Source of the DNA: Corythucha ciliata
Lineage: Eukaryota; Arthropoda; Insecta; Hemiptera; Tingidae
DNA: 64,000 nt
Reading direction: 5' to 3'
Assembly: GCA_038030265.1 (NCBI GenBank)
Contig: CM075943.1
Location: 19,778,001 to 19,842,000 of the forward strand
Shown here: in pieces, positions 1-11,329 of the stretch
Position numbering within the stretch: position 1 is the stretch's first letter
Layout: each line of letters starts with the position of its first letter
The notes under the pieces: model-generated
Databases searched by the model: none
Told to the model about the DNA's origin: nothing
The model's input: the letters and a program-made list of their open reading frames with translations, nothing else
Program-made: the position numbers and the translations under genes

Positions 1-699
1 AACATGATAGATATCCTTCCAAACGCCGTTCTTGTTGTTTCTGACAGCCTGAGTGCTGTGAATAAGATTTCGAACTCGCACTTAACGAAAAATCCTTCCC
101 ACCTGGATTTACAAATCCTTCAAATGATTTCAAGGTTTCAGGCATCCGGGAAAATCATAGTATTTGTTTGGGCAAGAGGTCATAGTGGAATTACATGCAA
201 TGAACGTGCAGATACGCTCGCTCGTACAGCCGCAACAGGAATTATTAGCAATGTACAATTAAACTACAAAGATATCTACTGTTCCCTTAAGATCGAATCA
301 AGGAAGGCTTGGCAAGCGTCTCTATTGAATTCGGAAAAGGGGCAGTTTTTCATGTCCTTCCAGCCACACGTAAGCCCCGTGTCCATTGTTACGAAACTTG
401 ACAAATATACTTGCCACGTCATATGCCGCTTGCGAAGTAATCACGGTATTTGTAAAGCATACCTCCAGAAACTTGGCATAGAAGAAAGTTCATTGTGCAC
501 GGAGTGTCAAGTAGAGGAGAGCCTTAAGCACAAAATCATGAGCTGTGGAAAATATGCACAGGCAAGAAAAGAGCTTTTTCGTCGAATAATTCCACTGGTC
601 ACTAACCCTTTCAATTATATTACCCTCATCAGCAGTAACGATGAAACGATTTACAACGAAATCGCGAATTTCGTTAAGACGGCTGGCATCAAAATCTAG
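1..699 (+). CDS. Non-LTR retrotransposon ORF2 C-terminus (RNase H domain), 5'-truncated by window edge
   Basis: The frame is open from the first base of the window to a TAG at 697-699, about 232 residues. Seen: SDSLSAVNKI near residues 14-23, and later WARGHSGITCNERADTLAR around residues 57-75. These match the third and fourth catalytic-motif regions of the RNase H domain found in I/Jockey/LOA-type LINEs (SDS, and HxGIxxNExAD with its final Asp). Further on, the pattern CTECQVEESLKHKIMSCGKY is the usual Cys/His tail of such ORF2 proteins (CxxC...H...C). Known: the domain removes RNA from the RNA-DNA hybrid during target-primed reverse transcription. The endonuclease and reverse transcriptase would lie upstream of the window. 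No frameshift is seen, so this copy may be fairly young. The LINE clade cannot be assigned from the tail alone. Confidence 0.85.
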   Translation, partial: NMIDILPNAVLVVSDSLSAVNKISNSHLTKNPSHLDLQILQMISRFQASGKIIVFVWARGHSGITCNERADTLARTAATGIISNVQLNYKDIYCSLKIESRKAWQASLLNSEKGQFFMSFQPHVSPVSIVTKLDKYTCHVICRLRSNHGICKAYLQKLGIEESSLCTECQVEESLKHKIMSCGKYAQARKELFRRIIPLVTNPFNYITLISSNDETIYNEIANFVKTAGIKI

Positions 700-818
700 G
701 CTTATAATATAAATTAAATTGACTTCAATGAAATAAATGAAATTAGCAAACTGACATACCACTCGTTCCTGGCTCTGGCCTATGCTGATGCCAAAAAAAA
801 AAAAAAAAAAAAAAAAAA
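1..818 (+). mobile_element. 3' end of a LINE with poly(A) tail
   Basis: After the ORF2 stop at 699 there is a 93-base 3' UTR and then an uninterrupted run of 26 A (793-818), the expected end of a LINE inserted by target-primed reverse transcription. The sequence changes to unrelated DNA at 819. The 5' part and the left target-site duplication are off-window, so insertion boundaries cannot be fully checked. Confidence 0.8.
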
Positions 819-1117
819 GTACCTGCATTGACGTAGACAGGATATTCGTGTTGTCATCGAGCCCTAGACATTCAAGGAAAAGGTATACACCGTAGTTCAT
901 TATACCAGCACCCCCCTCCCCCCACACCGCACGGCCATCCGAGGAAACTTCCCTCGCCGATTCTCCACAAAAAGGGTTGGTGGTTTAGGAAGGGGGGGGG
1001 GGTCCCCAGTCTTGAAAACATTCGGTCGGTTGAGAATTATATAGAAGAGGGCATCTTCTGCGATGTGGTGATGCGGAAGGGTAAGGGTTTGCTTGCACGA
1101 CTTATTAAACATCTCCA

Positions 1118-1152
<35 letters not shown>

Positions 1153-4029
1153 TACGCAGTGGGCAATCCCATCGCCCGCAATTAATCAAGAAGAGGGCCC
1201 TCAGAGATGAACTAGGGTAGGAAAGGTGAGAGTTGTCCGTGAGGGGTTTCTCCTTTACCACTTTGAAAATTTAACGCCAGTGAAAATGCTAATGTATGTA
1301 GGTATTAAAGGACGAGTATTAACAACAGGATTGTTGGTAAGAGGAGTAAAGGGGTGACCTCGAGGGACTATGCCTTAAATTTAGCCTAATACCCTAGCAA
1401 GTCCGTGTTAAAAAACAGGAGAACGAATAAAAATTGAGTTTTGGTACGTTCTAGGGGCCAAAGCAGTGTACGCACCACCCTATGCAACAATGAATAATTA
1501 AATTAGATTTTTTTAGTGACCCTTAAGGTCGATACTTAATGATAACGCACGCTATTTGATCCCAAATAGGGGGTAAGTGGAGTTATCATTTCACCTTTTA
1601 CTCGGAGAGGTGGTACAGGCTACCAGGGTCAACAAATTTGTTGTCAGTAAAAATGTTAAAGGTTTTGACTTGTGCCTCGTGGATTGTTGTTTTCTCTCGT
1701 TCTCTTTCTCCCTCTCTTCATTTCGAGTCGAGCTACAGTTTAATTAATTCATGAGTGGCGGTTGATTGCCTGAGGTCTAATGACCCTTACGCTGAGTTGA
1801 CAAGGAGAGAAAAAAGTTTCTTCGAACTACACATTCTCATGGTATCATAAAGTTCAACCCTCAAACCCCCTCCCTCCCGGTTAATTAGCATATTAATTTT
1901 AAATAATTAACAGAAAAGAAACACGTAAAAATGGTCGTTTAGTATTTTAATAGCGTTAAACATGCGCATAAACTTTGAATACATTTTCGCTTATTGACAT
2001 CAAAAAATACAAGGACATCACGAGGAAAAACGTGGAAGTGAAACAATATTTCAATATTTTGACGAATCAAACCCATTTTATCTTGAAAATATTGCGTAAC
2101 CGGTTTCTATGCCATCAAGAAGCTGATTAGTACCAATCAATCGTAATCGGGACGATAAAAAAATTAATTTTTTCCCTATTTACTGATATAACAGGAATTT
2201 TGTTGCATTTTATTTTTAAAAATTAACGTTAATATTTTTTTTATTTAAAGAGATGAGCGTTTAATGCGCCCACCTACGACAGTTTGCTGGCCTTATTCCC
2301 ATCGGCCATCACGCTTATAGGCGTCTCCAAGAGATTGGTGAAGCGGGGGTTAAGGGACGAACATGAAATATTTTTAACTTTCACAGCCGCAGAGGGAGGG
2401 TTGATAATGGAGTTTTAAGAGCGTACCGCCGCGTAATATTACTTTGTTTAAAAATGTTTATTTCTGAGGTTGGATGCGACTTGATGACTTTTCCCCGAAA
2501 GTTAATGTGACGGGGGGCCTCACTGTGTAATAATCCTTCGCTTTCTTGGCAACTGCGTATTGTCACATCGGAACAAAAACAGCCCGATACCGACGGGTGG
2601 GTGCGGGGAGAGGTGGAGTTCGGTTTTGAATAATTTATCGAGACGATAACCTTTGAACTTGGTCGTTTTCATTCGTCATTTCGTCTCTCCTAAAGTGTGG
2701 CGGTGAGGATGTCGAGGGGGTGAGTGCGTTTTTGAAGTTTAGTGAAGAAAGATGACTTTACAAACCAAAGGTTTACCCTTCTCAGTTTGAGAAAAACTTT
2801 CTAATAGTATTCTGTCGTTGAGGCCAAGGTATGAAAATAGAGCTCGCTCGAATAATTAACCCGTCCCCCACCCTATGCGGGCCTGGATTTTCAATTCTTC
2901 CACTTTTTAAACGGTTGGGGTTTTCAAAAAGTTGTGCGTATTTAGGTGAAGGATTTTCAGCGACCGCACAGTGATGCCAGTGGTTGGGGAGGAGGAGGGG
3001 CAGAGATTGTTAAGTGGATGGGAGGACTTTGTGTTGAGGGTTTGATAAAGAGGCCCCGGTGTGATGGATGAAGTAGTGTTCTGATTAAACATCCCCCCGA
3101 GGGTTGATTGTGTGGAAAGTATAGTACCCACCCCCCAACTTCTCCACCAACCCCTCGTCGAGCTAGTGATGAAGAAGAGATATTCATTACTTCACTTCTC
3201 AATCTCTATCTCTCTCTTTCTAATGTACAGCCCGCCTTGCCAAAGCACCCAGAACTCGTTCCCAGCAGTATGTCAACCTCTGATCTTTTCTGTTTTCACT
3301 CGCGATTATGTCTTTTCAAAGAGAATACGGGACAAGGAGAAAGACAGACGGTTGAAAGGAGGATCTGTTCATTTTACCGCAAAATACTGTACAGATTAGC
3401 GCAGGGTGCCTACACATGAACAATTAACATTAAACTTTTGCGCAATGCATAAGGCCGATTATGAGCCCTCCGGAAATGATGAAAACAGAACAACAGATAT
3501 TTTTTATGCATAAATGATGCAACAAAATCTAAACAATTCATAAAAACGAGAAAACTAGTAACTTTCAAGAAACAGCGTGTTGGAGGCCGTCCAATTCCAT
3601 GAAGCCCAAAAACCGAGCTGGCTTTCGAAGGGAGCCCAAGGTTCATTGCAAAGCAGGAGTAGGGCTCCCCAAGACCACTCTACAGCCAAGTGCATCAGGG
3701 GCGTCTTATTGATCTAGGGATGGGCAGCTTCACTGGAGAAGAATTGTCAGATATGTAACCTCTGCCTATTGCAATCTTGGTGGGGATGAGTGCCCAGCAG
3801 GAAAACTGGTTGTTCATCAAACATCAATTCATAACTCGGCCATGAAAATCATCAGTGCTTATCTCCAGAAACTGAATTTGCCCAGAAAGGGTCGCTACCC
3901 GTCAAAAAATTGCCGAAAATTGTCGTTGTATAGCCTTCTATTCCGGATTTTCTGTCTAAAATCTAACAATTTTGCCTCTAGAAAGTGAAACTTTCAGCGC
4001 TAAACCTGAAATTTGGCCCTTTTCATCCC
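819..4029. other. Unique intergenic DNA upstream of svp
   Basis: No gene is recognisable. The short open frames here are low-complexity (proline/serine-rich readings of C-rich sequence, or readings of TC repeats). The stretch holds an 11-G run at 992-1002, a TC microsatellite near 1131-1153, AT-rich blocks around 1870-2240, and pyrimidine/purine-biased patches around 2970-3220. It ends where the first family-A array starts. Confidence 0.5.
1131..1153. repeat. (TC)n microsatellite
   Basis: An almost pure TC dinucleotide run of about eleven units, continuing into a less perfect TTTCTCTCT flank. Confidence 0.9.
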
Positions 4030-4510
4030 TTCAAGCCTAAAAACTGTTAAATGGATCATTTGAATGAGCCAACCACGTAAAAATTGGATTTCAGCAAGCC
4101 AAACGAAATTTGTTTTTTAGAGAGTCAGACCCGCAAAAATGGCTTTGTAGCCGTCAAAAATTCAAACCTCATGACATTGGAATTTATTGAGTACATTCAG
4201 AGAGCCATAACCGCCAGTATAAATTTGTAGTGAGTGGAATCAGAGAAATTAGGTTTTCAGTGAGCAGTCAGACCGATGAAAAAGGTTTTTGGTGGGCAAA
4301 ATACTCGAAATTGATTTTAGACCGAGGCAAACCCTCAAAAGTTATTCTTCAGGAAGCAAAATCCGTCAATTGTTTATTTAGTGAGCCAGACCCGCGAAAA
4401 TTTTTTTTTAGTTTGAAAAATCCACGATATTGGAGTTAATATTGAGCTTGGACAAAATCAAAATAAGCAATTTTGCGAATTTGGCTCATTCAAAAACAAA
4501 ATTTGCAGCG
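4030..4510 (-). repeat. Family A degenerate ~30-bp array
   Basis: The + strand repeats a loose unit containing GAGCCAAACCCGCGAAA-like cores followed by AATTGGTTTTT, about every 30 bases, for example near 4062, 4090, 4125, 4250, 4330 and 4385. The last unit (about 4465-4490, reading GCGAATTTGGCTCATTC) is in the opposite orientation. No open frame survives. The repeats are far too diverged for an active tandem array. Confidence 0.7.
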
Positions 4511-4964
4511 CTACAGGCTCTGATCTGACCAATTGACAATGTTGAAGGTTATTGCCGTTGCCGGCCCTTCCCCTTCACCTTTGAACCACCAGCTGGGGTT
4601 CCTGCCAGCTTTTACGCGAGGGCGCAACGGCGCAAGCCCTTTACTTATAAAAACCAGCTCTGTAAGTCTGTACAACTCTCACAACTTCACAAGGGATTCA
4701 ATCAACTTTATATGCGGATCCTCAAGAGTGGATAGAATCAAGTTTCGTACAGCGTTCCTTGGGCTTTCTCACATAACTATCTGTTGTGATGAGAGGGGTC
4801 GGGGGTGGGGAGTAAACGTAACAATAGAGAAGGTGACCAAAAGTTGAGTATGGGGGTCGGTGGACTTCGCAGACTCTGCACGAGGCGGCTCATAGGTAAG
4901 ATCTCACCATGGGTCACAAGCTCCGAGCGCAATCGTAACGTGTCGTCAGTTCCGCCACCTACAA

Positions 4965-6535
4965 GACACAAATGGTCAGTTCGGATATTTTTGAAGCACA
5001 AATCGTCTGCAGTTTAGCCATTTTAAAGGCGCGGGGACCCAGTTTGGCCATTTTTGAAGCACATACGGTAAGTTTCGCCATTTCACGGGCATCACGAAGG
5101 GCTCGTTCAGCAATTTTCAGGGCGTGGTTACCTAGTCCAGCAATTTTATAGCGTAAGAGTAATCAGTTCATACAGTCCTTAGGGAGCAAAGTAACTAACT
5201 AACAGGGGGGGGGGGGCGCTGACGCCAGTGGTCAGTTTATCGTTTTAAGATGCGAAAAGGCATGTTTGGCCATTTTTTGGGTGCAGATAGCCACTTTGAA
5301 GTCGCGAATTGTCAGCAACACCATCTGTAGCCCCCGTAGCGCGTAAGTGATGGTTATTTTTTAGAGCACGAATCGTCAGCAGCTTAGACATATTGATGGA
5401 GCGGGAGTAAAGTTTGGACATTTTGAAACATACACGGTAAGTTTCACCATTTCCCGGGCATGAATGGTCCGTTCAAAAATGTTTAGGGTGTGATTATACC
5501 TACAGTCAATATATACATTTCATAGCGTTAGAGCATTCAGTTCATCCAGTTCTTGGAGTGCAAATAGCTAACGTTAATGGAGGGGGGGGGGAGTGCGCAA
5601 ACACCACAGGTCAGTTTAAGGCGCGAATATACATGTTGGGCCATTTTTGGGTGCAGATAGCGAATCGTAATCAACAAAATCTGTAGCCTTAATAGAACGC
5701 AAATGATAAGTTTGGCAATTCTCAGAGCGTTATTCGGTTATATTTAATGTCGTAAACAGCCAGTTTTGCTATTTTCAGGGCACGACTAGTCCGTTTTGTC
5801 GTTTCTCGATTGGGGATTCTGGGGGGATGAATCCTCAGCAAAGACATTTTACAGGTGTGAAAGCTCAGTCTGGCCATTTTTGACGCACGAATGGTCGATT
5901 TCACCATTTTCAGGACAGAAATAATCAGGTTTATGGCTTTTAAAAGAGCGCGAATCGATAGGTTAACCAACTGGAATTGGAGGCCGCATATAGAGTTAGT
6001 TTTACCAATTTTATGCCGTGAATAGACAGTTTGGACATTTTTACGGCGCAATTTGCCTATTATGGTCATTGTATTTTCTAGTGCGTCAACAGTCAGTGTG
6101 ATATTTTCAGGGCACGAATCCGTCATTTTGGTCGATTCTAGGGCTCAGTTTAGCCATTTTCAAGGCACGAATCTTAAGTTTAACCATATTGCGGATGCAA
6201 AACGTCAGCTTTGTCATTTTAATTTTTATGGTGAGAATAGGCCGTTAAGCCTTTGTAAGATTTATGGTGAAATGTTAATTTTAGTTTCTAAAAGAAAGTG
6301 AATATTCAGGGCATGAATAATCATTTTTGCTATTATAACAGGGCCCGAATGGCCATTTTGGCCGCTATTGGAGGTGGAATTGCCGATTTAGCCATGTTAC
6401 AGGGTGTAAATGGTCAGATTAGCTATTTTCAAAGCGTGAATCGTCAATTTGGCCCCTTTGTGGCACGTTTACAGTCAGTTTAGCCGTTTTTGCTGGTGGG
6501 AATAGCTATTTTAGCTAATTTTAGGCCGTAAATGG
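4965..6535 (+). repeat. Family C degenerate ~30-bp array
   Basis: Loose repeats of CAGTTTGGCCATTTTCAGGG followed by CGCGAATCGT run for about 1.6 kb. Clear units occur near 5040, 5075, 5240, 5275, 5860, 5900, 6110, 6150 and 6430. The array also contains two G runs (5205-5216 and 5582-5591) that sit at equivalent places of a longer-period duplication described separately. Open frames on both strands inside it are readings of the repeat and are not treated as genes. Confidence 0.75.
4980..5720 (+). repeat. Two-copy 370-bp higher-order direct repeat inside family C
   Basis: The segment starting near 4986 is repeated from about 5357 with the same order of landmarks: GCAC-AATCGTC (4996 and 5366), ACGGTAAGTTTC (about 5065 and 5429), TCAGTTCAT (5163 and 5529), a pure G run (5205 and 5582) and GGGTGCAGATAGC (about 5280 and 5648). 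Spacing between equivalent landmarks is about 360-377 bases. This is roughly twelve basic units duplicated as a block and then diverged. Confidence 0.75.
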
Positions 6536-6619
6536 CGGTCAATCCATTGTTAGTTGACGGACCCCCACGGTTTCCGGAGGCCCTCTACGTGAGCGAATCC
6601 TTGATCCCCGTCTAGACAG

Positions 6620-7147
6620 AGCAGACATTCGTATTTTCAAGAGCCAAAACAAGGATTTCGTACTTCCTTACAAAACTGTCAAAGCGAATGGGTTTTTCGA
6701 GTGAGCCGATCCCGCGAAATTGGTATTTTGGAAAGTCGAAGACACGAAATTGATTATGGGAAGCTCCGGATACGCGAACTTTGATTTTTCAAAGTGTCAG
6801 AAGCCCCAAGAAGTTGCGTTATTGGAGAGCCAACAACATGAAATTGATTTTATTCTGGGCCAAATCCGCAAAAATTAGGTTTTTAAGAGATAAACCCGCA
6901 AAATTTTGTTTCTTGGAGTGAAAAAAAAAAAAAAATATGAATTTGATTTAGTAAAGAGCCGGGACCGAAAAATTGGTTTCTATAAAGTAAGTGGCGGCAA
7001 TCCCCTGAAAACTCACGAAATGGGTTTTTTGACGACCCAAAATGGCAAAATTGAGTTTTTAAAGAGACAAGCGCGCGAAGTTAGTTTTTCAACCTCGGTA
7101 AATTGGTTTATTGGAGAGCAAAACCCATGAAATTTGTTGTCTAAAGG
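6620..7147 (-). repeat. Family A array, left part
   Basis: About fifteen diverged units reading GAGCC...CGCGAAATTGGTTTTT on the + strand (for example near 6700, 6740, 6830, 6880, 7010, 7110). It is interrupted by the inverted-repeat element at 7149-7330 and resumes after it, so the small element probably inserted into a pre-existing array. Confidence 0.7.
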
Positions 7148-7148
7148 A

Positions 7149-7330
7149 GTCCATAGACGTACAATATTAATGCACAAACTAGATTGCGCAATATTTCGTT
7201 TCCAGATGTTTACAGAATAAAAATGAGTTGTACATTATATTGTGCAACCCATCAATACAACCTACAAACGTTCAATTTTATTGTACAACCCCTAGTTTGC
7301 GCAATATTTATTGTGCGTGTATGGGCCGCT
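7149..7330. mobile_element. MITE family 1, copy 1 (~30-bp terminal inverted repeats)
   Basis: The left end reads GTCCATAGACGTACAATATT. The right end, reverse-complemented, reads GGCCCATACACGCACAATAA, giving diverged terminal inverted repeats of about 30 bases. The inner part (TTCAATTTTATTGTACAACC, then CTAGTTTGCGCAATATTTAT) is also present in the element at 18872-19058. There is no coding capacity; short open frames across it are incidental. The transposase superfamily is not clear because no clean target-site duplication is visible. Confidence 0.75.
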
Positions 7331-7374
7331 TAATACTCAGTGCCAAATACCCAGATTTTATTTATTTATTTATT

Positions 7375-7500
7375 TTTTCCAAAGCTAAACCCGCAAAATT
7401 GATTTTTTGGCGAGAAAAACATTCGACTTTGATTTTCCAAAGAGCCAAAGACCACAAAATGGGTTTCTGAAATGTGATAATCCTCTGAATTTCTGAAAAT
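7375..7500 (-). repeat. Family A array, right part
   Basis: Units resume after the MITE: AAGCTAAACCCGCAAAATTG near 7383, AAAGAGCCAAAGACCACAAA near 7440. Orientation matches the left part. Confidence 0.55.
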
Positions 7501-8550
7501 GGAGGTAAATTACCTTGTCTTCGGCCATTATAAGCAAAAATATACGGTCCTGCAGGGTTCTTTCCTCTTACGAGAAGAAATTGATCTTTATTGCGAAGTC
7601 ATTAAGTTTTTGCGGCTAAATTAAACGGTGGACAAGCCCAGTGAACCTTCAAACGTGCTATATAAATTATTTCTAGCGATAAATCGCAGATTATGAAGCC
7701 AAATATTGAAATATTACGGGGTTCTGAAATTCATTTTTTCTCTCTCTCTTAAACAACGCATTCCTCACGATAATCTCTAGCTTCCTGCTTTTTTGGGAGA
7801 ACTATAACTGACCGTGGTGCTGAATTGGTCAGTTTTAACGACAAATTGTGGATGAAAAATGGAGAAAAAGAAGATGTTATGTAAAAGTTAGCAAATAGCA
7901 ATAGCTAGTCTATGGTCTAAAAATTTGCATTCTTTCAGCTCCAGCTTGCAGTTTCCATATGCCGATATGACTTTTCTAATTAGTACCTGTTGATTTCTCT
8001 GCGTTTCATCCATGATTTTGGGTTAGAGTTGCGTTAGAGCAATACATACGACTATTTTTTTCGGATTTTTCAAAATTAGGGGCCAAATAGACGGGTTTTG
8101 GCACAAATATTACGTATTTATACATGTTTCATTGGACGCCTACAAGGAGCAAAACGTATTCTGACCGTTTTGTCCAGTCTCACGGGGTTAAGTTGAAAGT
8201 TTTCAGAACGAGTCGCGCAAATACTTTCGGAAGCGAAGAAGTTGTCCTCCCGCGATGAAACGGAAAGTTTTTCCCTCTCAACAAACAACTTTTTTACTCC
8301 GCGTGATCATAATAAATGCACCTCTTTCTACTCAGTCGGCCCGAAGAAAAATAACAATCGTTGGTGGGGGGCAAAGGGGACACCCGGTGACCTGTTAAGG
8401 GTTACATTCTCGTCCCCGCCTATAGTATAACAGAGGGGCCTTTGTGCCCTTCAGGGAAGGATCACCCTCCGGGTGGCTAAAAGGGCAAAGTTCCCCCCCT
8501 CCATCCAGTGCTTTCTTCCTTTATCAGCGGGACCTTTAATAAGTCTCCGG

Positions 8551-8560
8551 TATATAAATT
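8551..8560 (+). promoter_or_regulatory. TATA-like box upstream of svp
   Basis: TATATAAATT follows a GC-containing stretch. It is the best TATA-like sequence in the 2 kb before exon 1, but AT-rich DNA nearby makes chance matches common and no initiator was identified. Confidence 0.2.
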
Positions 8561-9059
8561 AATTAAAACCTGTCGCTTTTGACCTAATTAACGAGTCAAA
8601 TCCGCGGGACGACAAGCTTGTTATTAAGTTTATGTGTTATTGATTGGTTTTATTTTCGTTATCTTAATTTATGCGGTTTTTTATTTATTTATTGAACTCG
8701 CAATTTCGTATCCGCTGTGCCGTTTGGTGAGGAGAATGTAAAAAGGAGTCGAAGGAGATAAATTCTACGTCTGAAGTAGATGGAATTAAAGTAGGAAAAG
8801 TGAAAGTCGAGGTCTCCAGGCTGAATTATGCGGTATAATGACCGGGGAAGTCTATTGTTAATGGGGAGGCAACAATTTAAGGAAAGGCTTCTGCTTTTAA
8901 TACGCGCTTTCTGAAGAAGAAGAAAAAACGGGGAGGGTGGAGTAGAAACATGGAAAAAAGCGCCATGTTTAGGCGAGGAAAAAAGAAGGCACGAGTCGCG
9001 ATTAATGAAAAAGAGCTCGATTCTTGATGTTCACTGAGCAAGGGGTTATAAAGGGTATG

Positions 9060-9330
9060 AGAAGTGGTTTGGGTCAGGGGTGTAGTTAGTGGTGGTGGAA
9101 ATGGATGGTGAGGGGGTCGGCGTAGAAGATGAATTGAGATCGAGATCGATGTGGCGCGAAGTTAAAGCGCCGGCCAAAGGGGGCGGGTGCGCTGGGGCAA
9201 GGGTCGGGCGGGCCAATGGGAAGGGGTCGACTGTGGGTCGTCATGGAAACGGGGGCCGCGGAGGGAGTCTGGGCAATGAGGCGGGGTAGGGGAGGTCAGG
9301 GTTCAGACCCGCCAGTCTGTACCCAGCCCC
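9060..9330. promoter_or_regulatory. GC-rich CpG-containing segment just upstream of svp exon 1
   Basis: About 270 bases rich in G and CpG (GGGGTCGG, GGCGCGAAG, GCGCCGGCC, GGGGTCGAC) in otherwise AT-leaning DNA, ending about 240 bases before the likely start codon. Short open frames here are compositional. Candidate promoter or 5' leader; this is inference from position and composition only. Confidence 0.35.
9293..9305 (+). promoter_or_regulatory. DR1-type nuclear receptor site (AGGTCA-G-GGTTCA)
   Basis: The + strand reads AGGTCAGGGTTCA, a direct repeat of hexamer half-sites with a one-base spacer; the second half-site differs from consensus at one position. COUP-TF/RXR/HNF4 family proteins bind DR1 sites, COUP-TF with relaxed spacing. 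It lies about 270 bases before the svp start codon, so auto- or cross-regulation is possible. Confidence 0.35.
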
Positions 9331-9571
9331 CAACCCGCCAGGGTTAAAGAGGAGAGTGAAGTTTATTTTTTTTTCCATGCCCCCTTTTACGGGAATTTTG
9401 TTAGTTTAAATAATTCGCCCCTTTTGATTTAAAAATTGAAAAAATTAAATAATAAAAAAAAATTTTTTCGTGAGTGCGTCCGCCGATTTTTTCAACATTC
9501 TCGTGGAGCAAAGTGTCGGGGGGGTGCTGTGCGGGGGCGGCCCCAGCGGCGGCGCCCCGCCGTACCATCAT

Positions 9572-9806
9572 ATGCCCCCTGAGTTTTCATCGCGAACTCT
9601 CGTCCCTTGGCGTGATCCCACCCTCGTTCCATTGGGCCCTCAGGATGACCCACTCGTGTCGCAGGCCCTTGTCCTCAGGGGTGACACGCCGGGGACAAAT
9701 AGCACGCAGTCGGGCGGTTCGCAGGCTGACAAAAATCAAAATATCGAGTGCGTCGTCTGCGGCGACAAATCGAGTGGAAAGCACTACGGACAATTCACCT
9801 GTGAAG
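9572..9806 (+). CDS. svp: svp exon 1: N-terminus and start of zinc finger 1
   Basis: ATG at 9572 opens a frame encoding 78 residues plus one base. The protein starts [16 protein letters not shown] and includes [14 protein letters not shown] and [15 protein letters not shown], an N-terminal style typical of arthropod svp, then the first finger from Cys60, Cys63 to Cys77. The donor site is GAAG|GTACGA; Gly79 is split across the intron. I chose this start because it is the first in-frame ATG and the reading continues into the DNA-binding domain. The frame stays open upstream to an in-frame TAA at 9446, without another ATG, so an upstream exon spliced into this one would extend the N-terminus. 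The upstream part codes for Gly/Ser-rich sequence. The exon is GC-rich compared with the flanks. Confidence 0.9.
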
Positions 9807-9856
9807 GTACGACTAAATGTATTTTATTTTTAAATAAATTCGTGGGGGTCGGATGA

Positions 9857-11329
9857 ATAGAAATTCACGAACTTTCGAAAAGCACAAAAAGTAAAGCCGG
9901 CAGATTCCCCGACTATGAGCGTGGCTGCCCCCTCCCCCTCATTACGTCAAAATAATTTAGCTATTTTAATCCCCAAAAAATCGTTGCCTATTGCTGTGCA
10001 GAGCATACAAAATCAAAGTCTCCAACTCTCGAGCGATTTTAATTCTCTTCCTTCGTCGTATTTCCTTTGAAGGTTGCCGCTTGGTGATTTTTTTTAAAGG
10101 AGCGCAACGGTAAATTAAAGCCTGAATAAATGGGAGAAACTGCATTATCACGTACAGTTGCAAGAAGTAAAAAAAAAGTCAACTTAATCGTTATAATTAC
10201 ACTCGTTCACCGGCTGAAAGTCTCCTTGATACGATTATACGTTTCCATAATTAAATTAAACTAACACTCGCCCGTATCGAAGCGTTTTAATTCTCTTGGA
10301 CGTCATAAGTTCACGGCTGGATTTCCCACATTCAAGTGAAGATTCCATAATTAATTTGATCGAATGGTTGGTTAGTCGGCATTTCCCGCTGTGACTCAAA
10401 TATATTTAATGGCAAAGAGCCGCGGAGGTCAAAATTCATAAAAATCTCATCGAACAGAAAAAAGAGAGCTTTCCTTTTTTTTGATATTAAGCTGGCCCTT
10501 TCTAGCAAAAATTCCGGGATTTTCGGGCTAATTTCAATTAATTTGTTCGACTTGTACCTCCTGCCTTAAAAAAAAAGTCACCTAAAAATAGGCAAATTAT
10601 CATGTTACCAGAAGGTCGTGCGGGTTAGATTCTAAACTGGAACATATTCCTTAGCCTATGGCAATAAGACAGTGACAAGCATGATCAATTTGGAGAAAAA
10701 AGTGAAATTAATTCCGGCCGCATACTTCGCGTTTTTGCATCAATGTTTTACATTTTTCACCTTGAACCGTCTAAAGGGAATTTCAAGGAGGGAGGAGAGG
10801 AGTAAGTTATGTGTTTGAAAAAGTCGCTCGAAACCTTTGGAAAAGGGGGGGTCTCAGAAAGTTTGGGAATTGAATAAATAGCTGATTTTTAAGCTCACGG
10901 CGTGCTGTGAATTAAGCGATGTGCGTAAAAATTGAGTGATTGTCGGGATTTTTTGGTTCTGGTGTCTCTAATTTATTTGCTTTTCCTTTTGAACAGAACT
11001 GTTGAAAATTGGAGTTCCCGCACCTTTTATAGCATATAGGTTTTTTAATAGACCAGAAACTGTTTAGTAGCATTTAGTAGCATAGTGTGACGTGAAAACT
11101 GATTTTTTTTTTTTTTTTTTTTGCCTTCGCAAGCTCAGAAGGAACAGTGGAGAAGGTCCAAATATTGTGGTGAAACACCAGAGTGCCTTATTTTGGTTGG
11201 AATTATGTAGAGACCCACTGGCGGCCACTTTGAACCCTCAAAAACAACTTATTTAGTCTAGGAAAATCACACTTATTTAGCACTGAATCAGCGAAACTAT
11301 ATTTTTTTGAACAAGCATTGCCTTTAAAT
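9857..11329. other. Unique AT-rich intron 1 DNA next to exon 1
   Basis: No gene or repeat array seen. Contains a T run at 11103-11122 and several TTAATTAA/AATTA-rich patches. The sequence immediately downstream of a developmental gene's first exon often carries enhancers, but nothing specific is recognised here. Confidence 0.35.

Larger units (their letters stand above)
7501..9448. other. Unique 5' flanking region of svp
   Basis: No gene seen. The first kilobase is AT-rich. A TATATAAATT box occurs at 8551-8560, roughly 1 kb before the likely start codon, followed by TAATTAA-type homeodomain-like sites (near 8560 and 8587). From about 9060 to 9330 the DNA becomes GC-rich and CpG-containing. 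The stretch may include the svp promoter and an untranslated leader, but transcript starts cannot be read from the sequence. Confidence 0.45.

Noticed and set aside
490..927. 145-residue minus-strand frame
   Set aside because: Antisense to the LINE ORF2 and contains a poly-Phe reading of the poly(A) tail.
5722..6126. 134-residue minus-strand frame in family C array
   Set aside because: Repeating SIRALLKA/IRASKMA-type segments follow the 30-bp unit; this is repeat sequence, not a protein.
9474..9833. 119- and 68-residue frames overlapping svp exon 1
   Set aside because: Out of frame with the receptor, whose domain residues are unambiguous.
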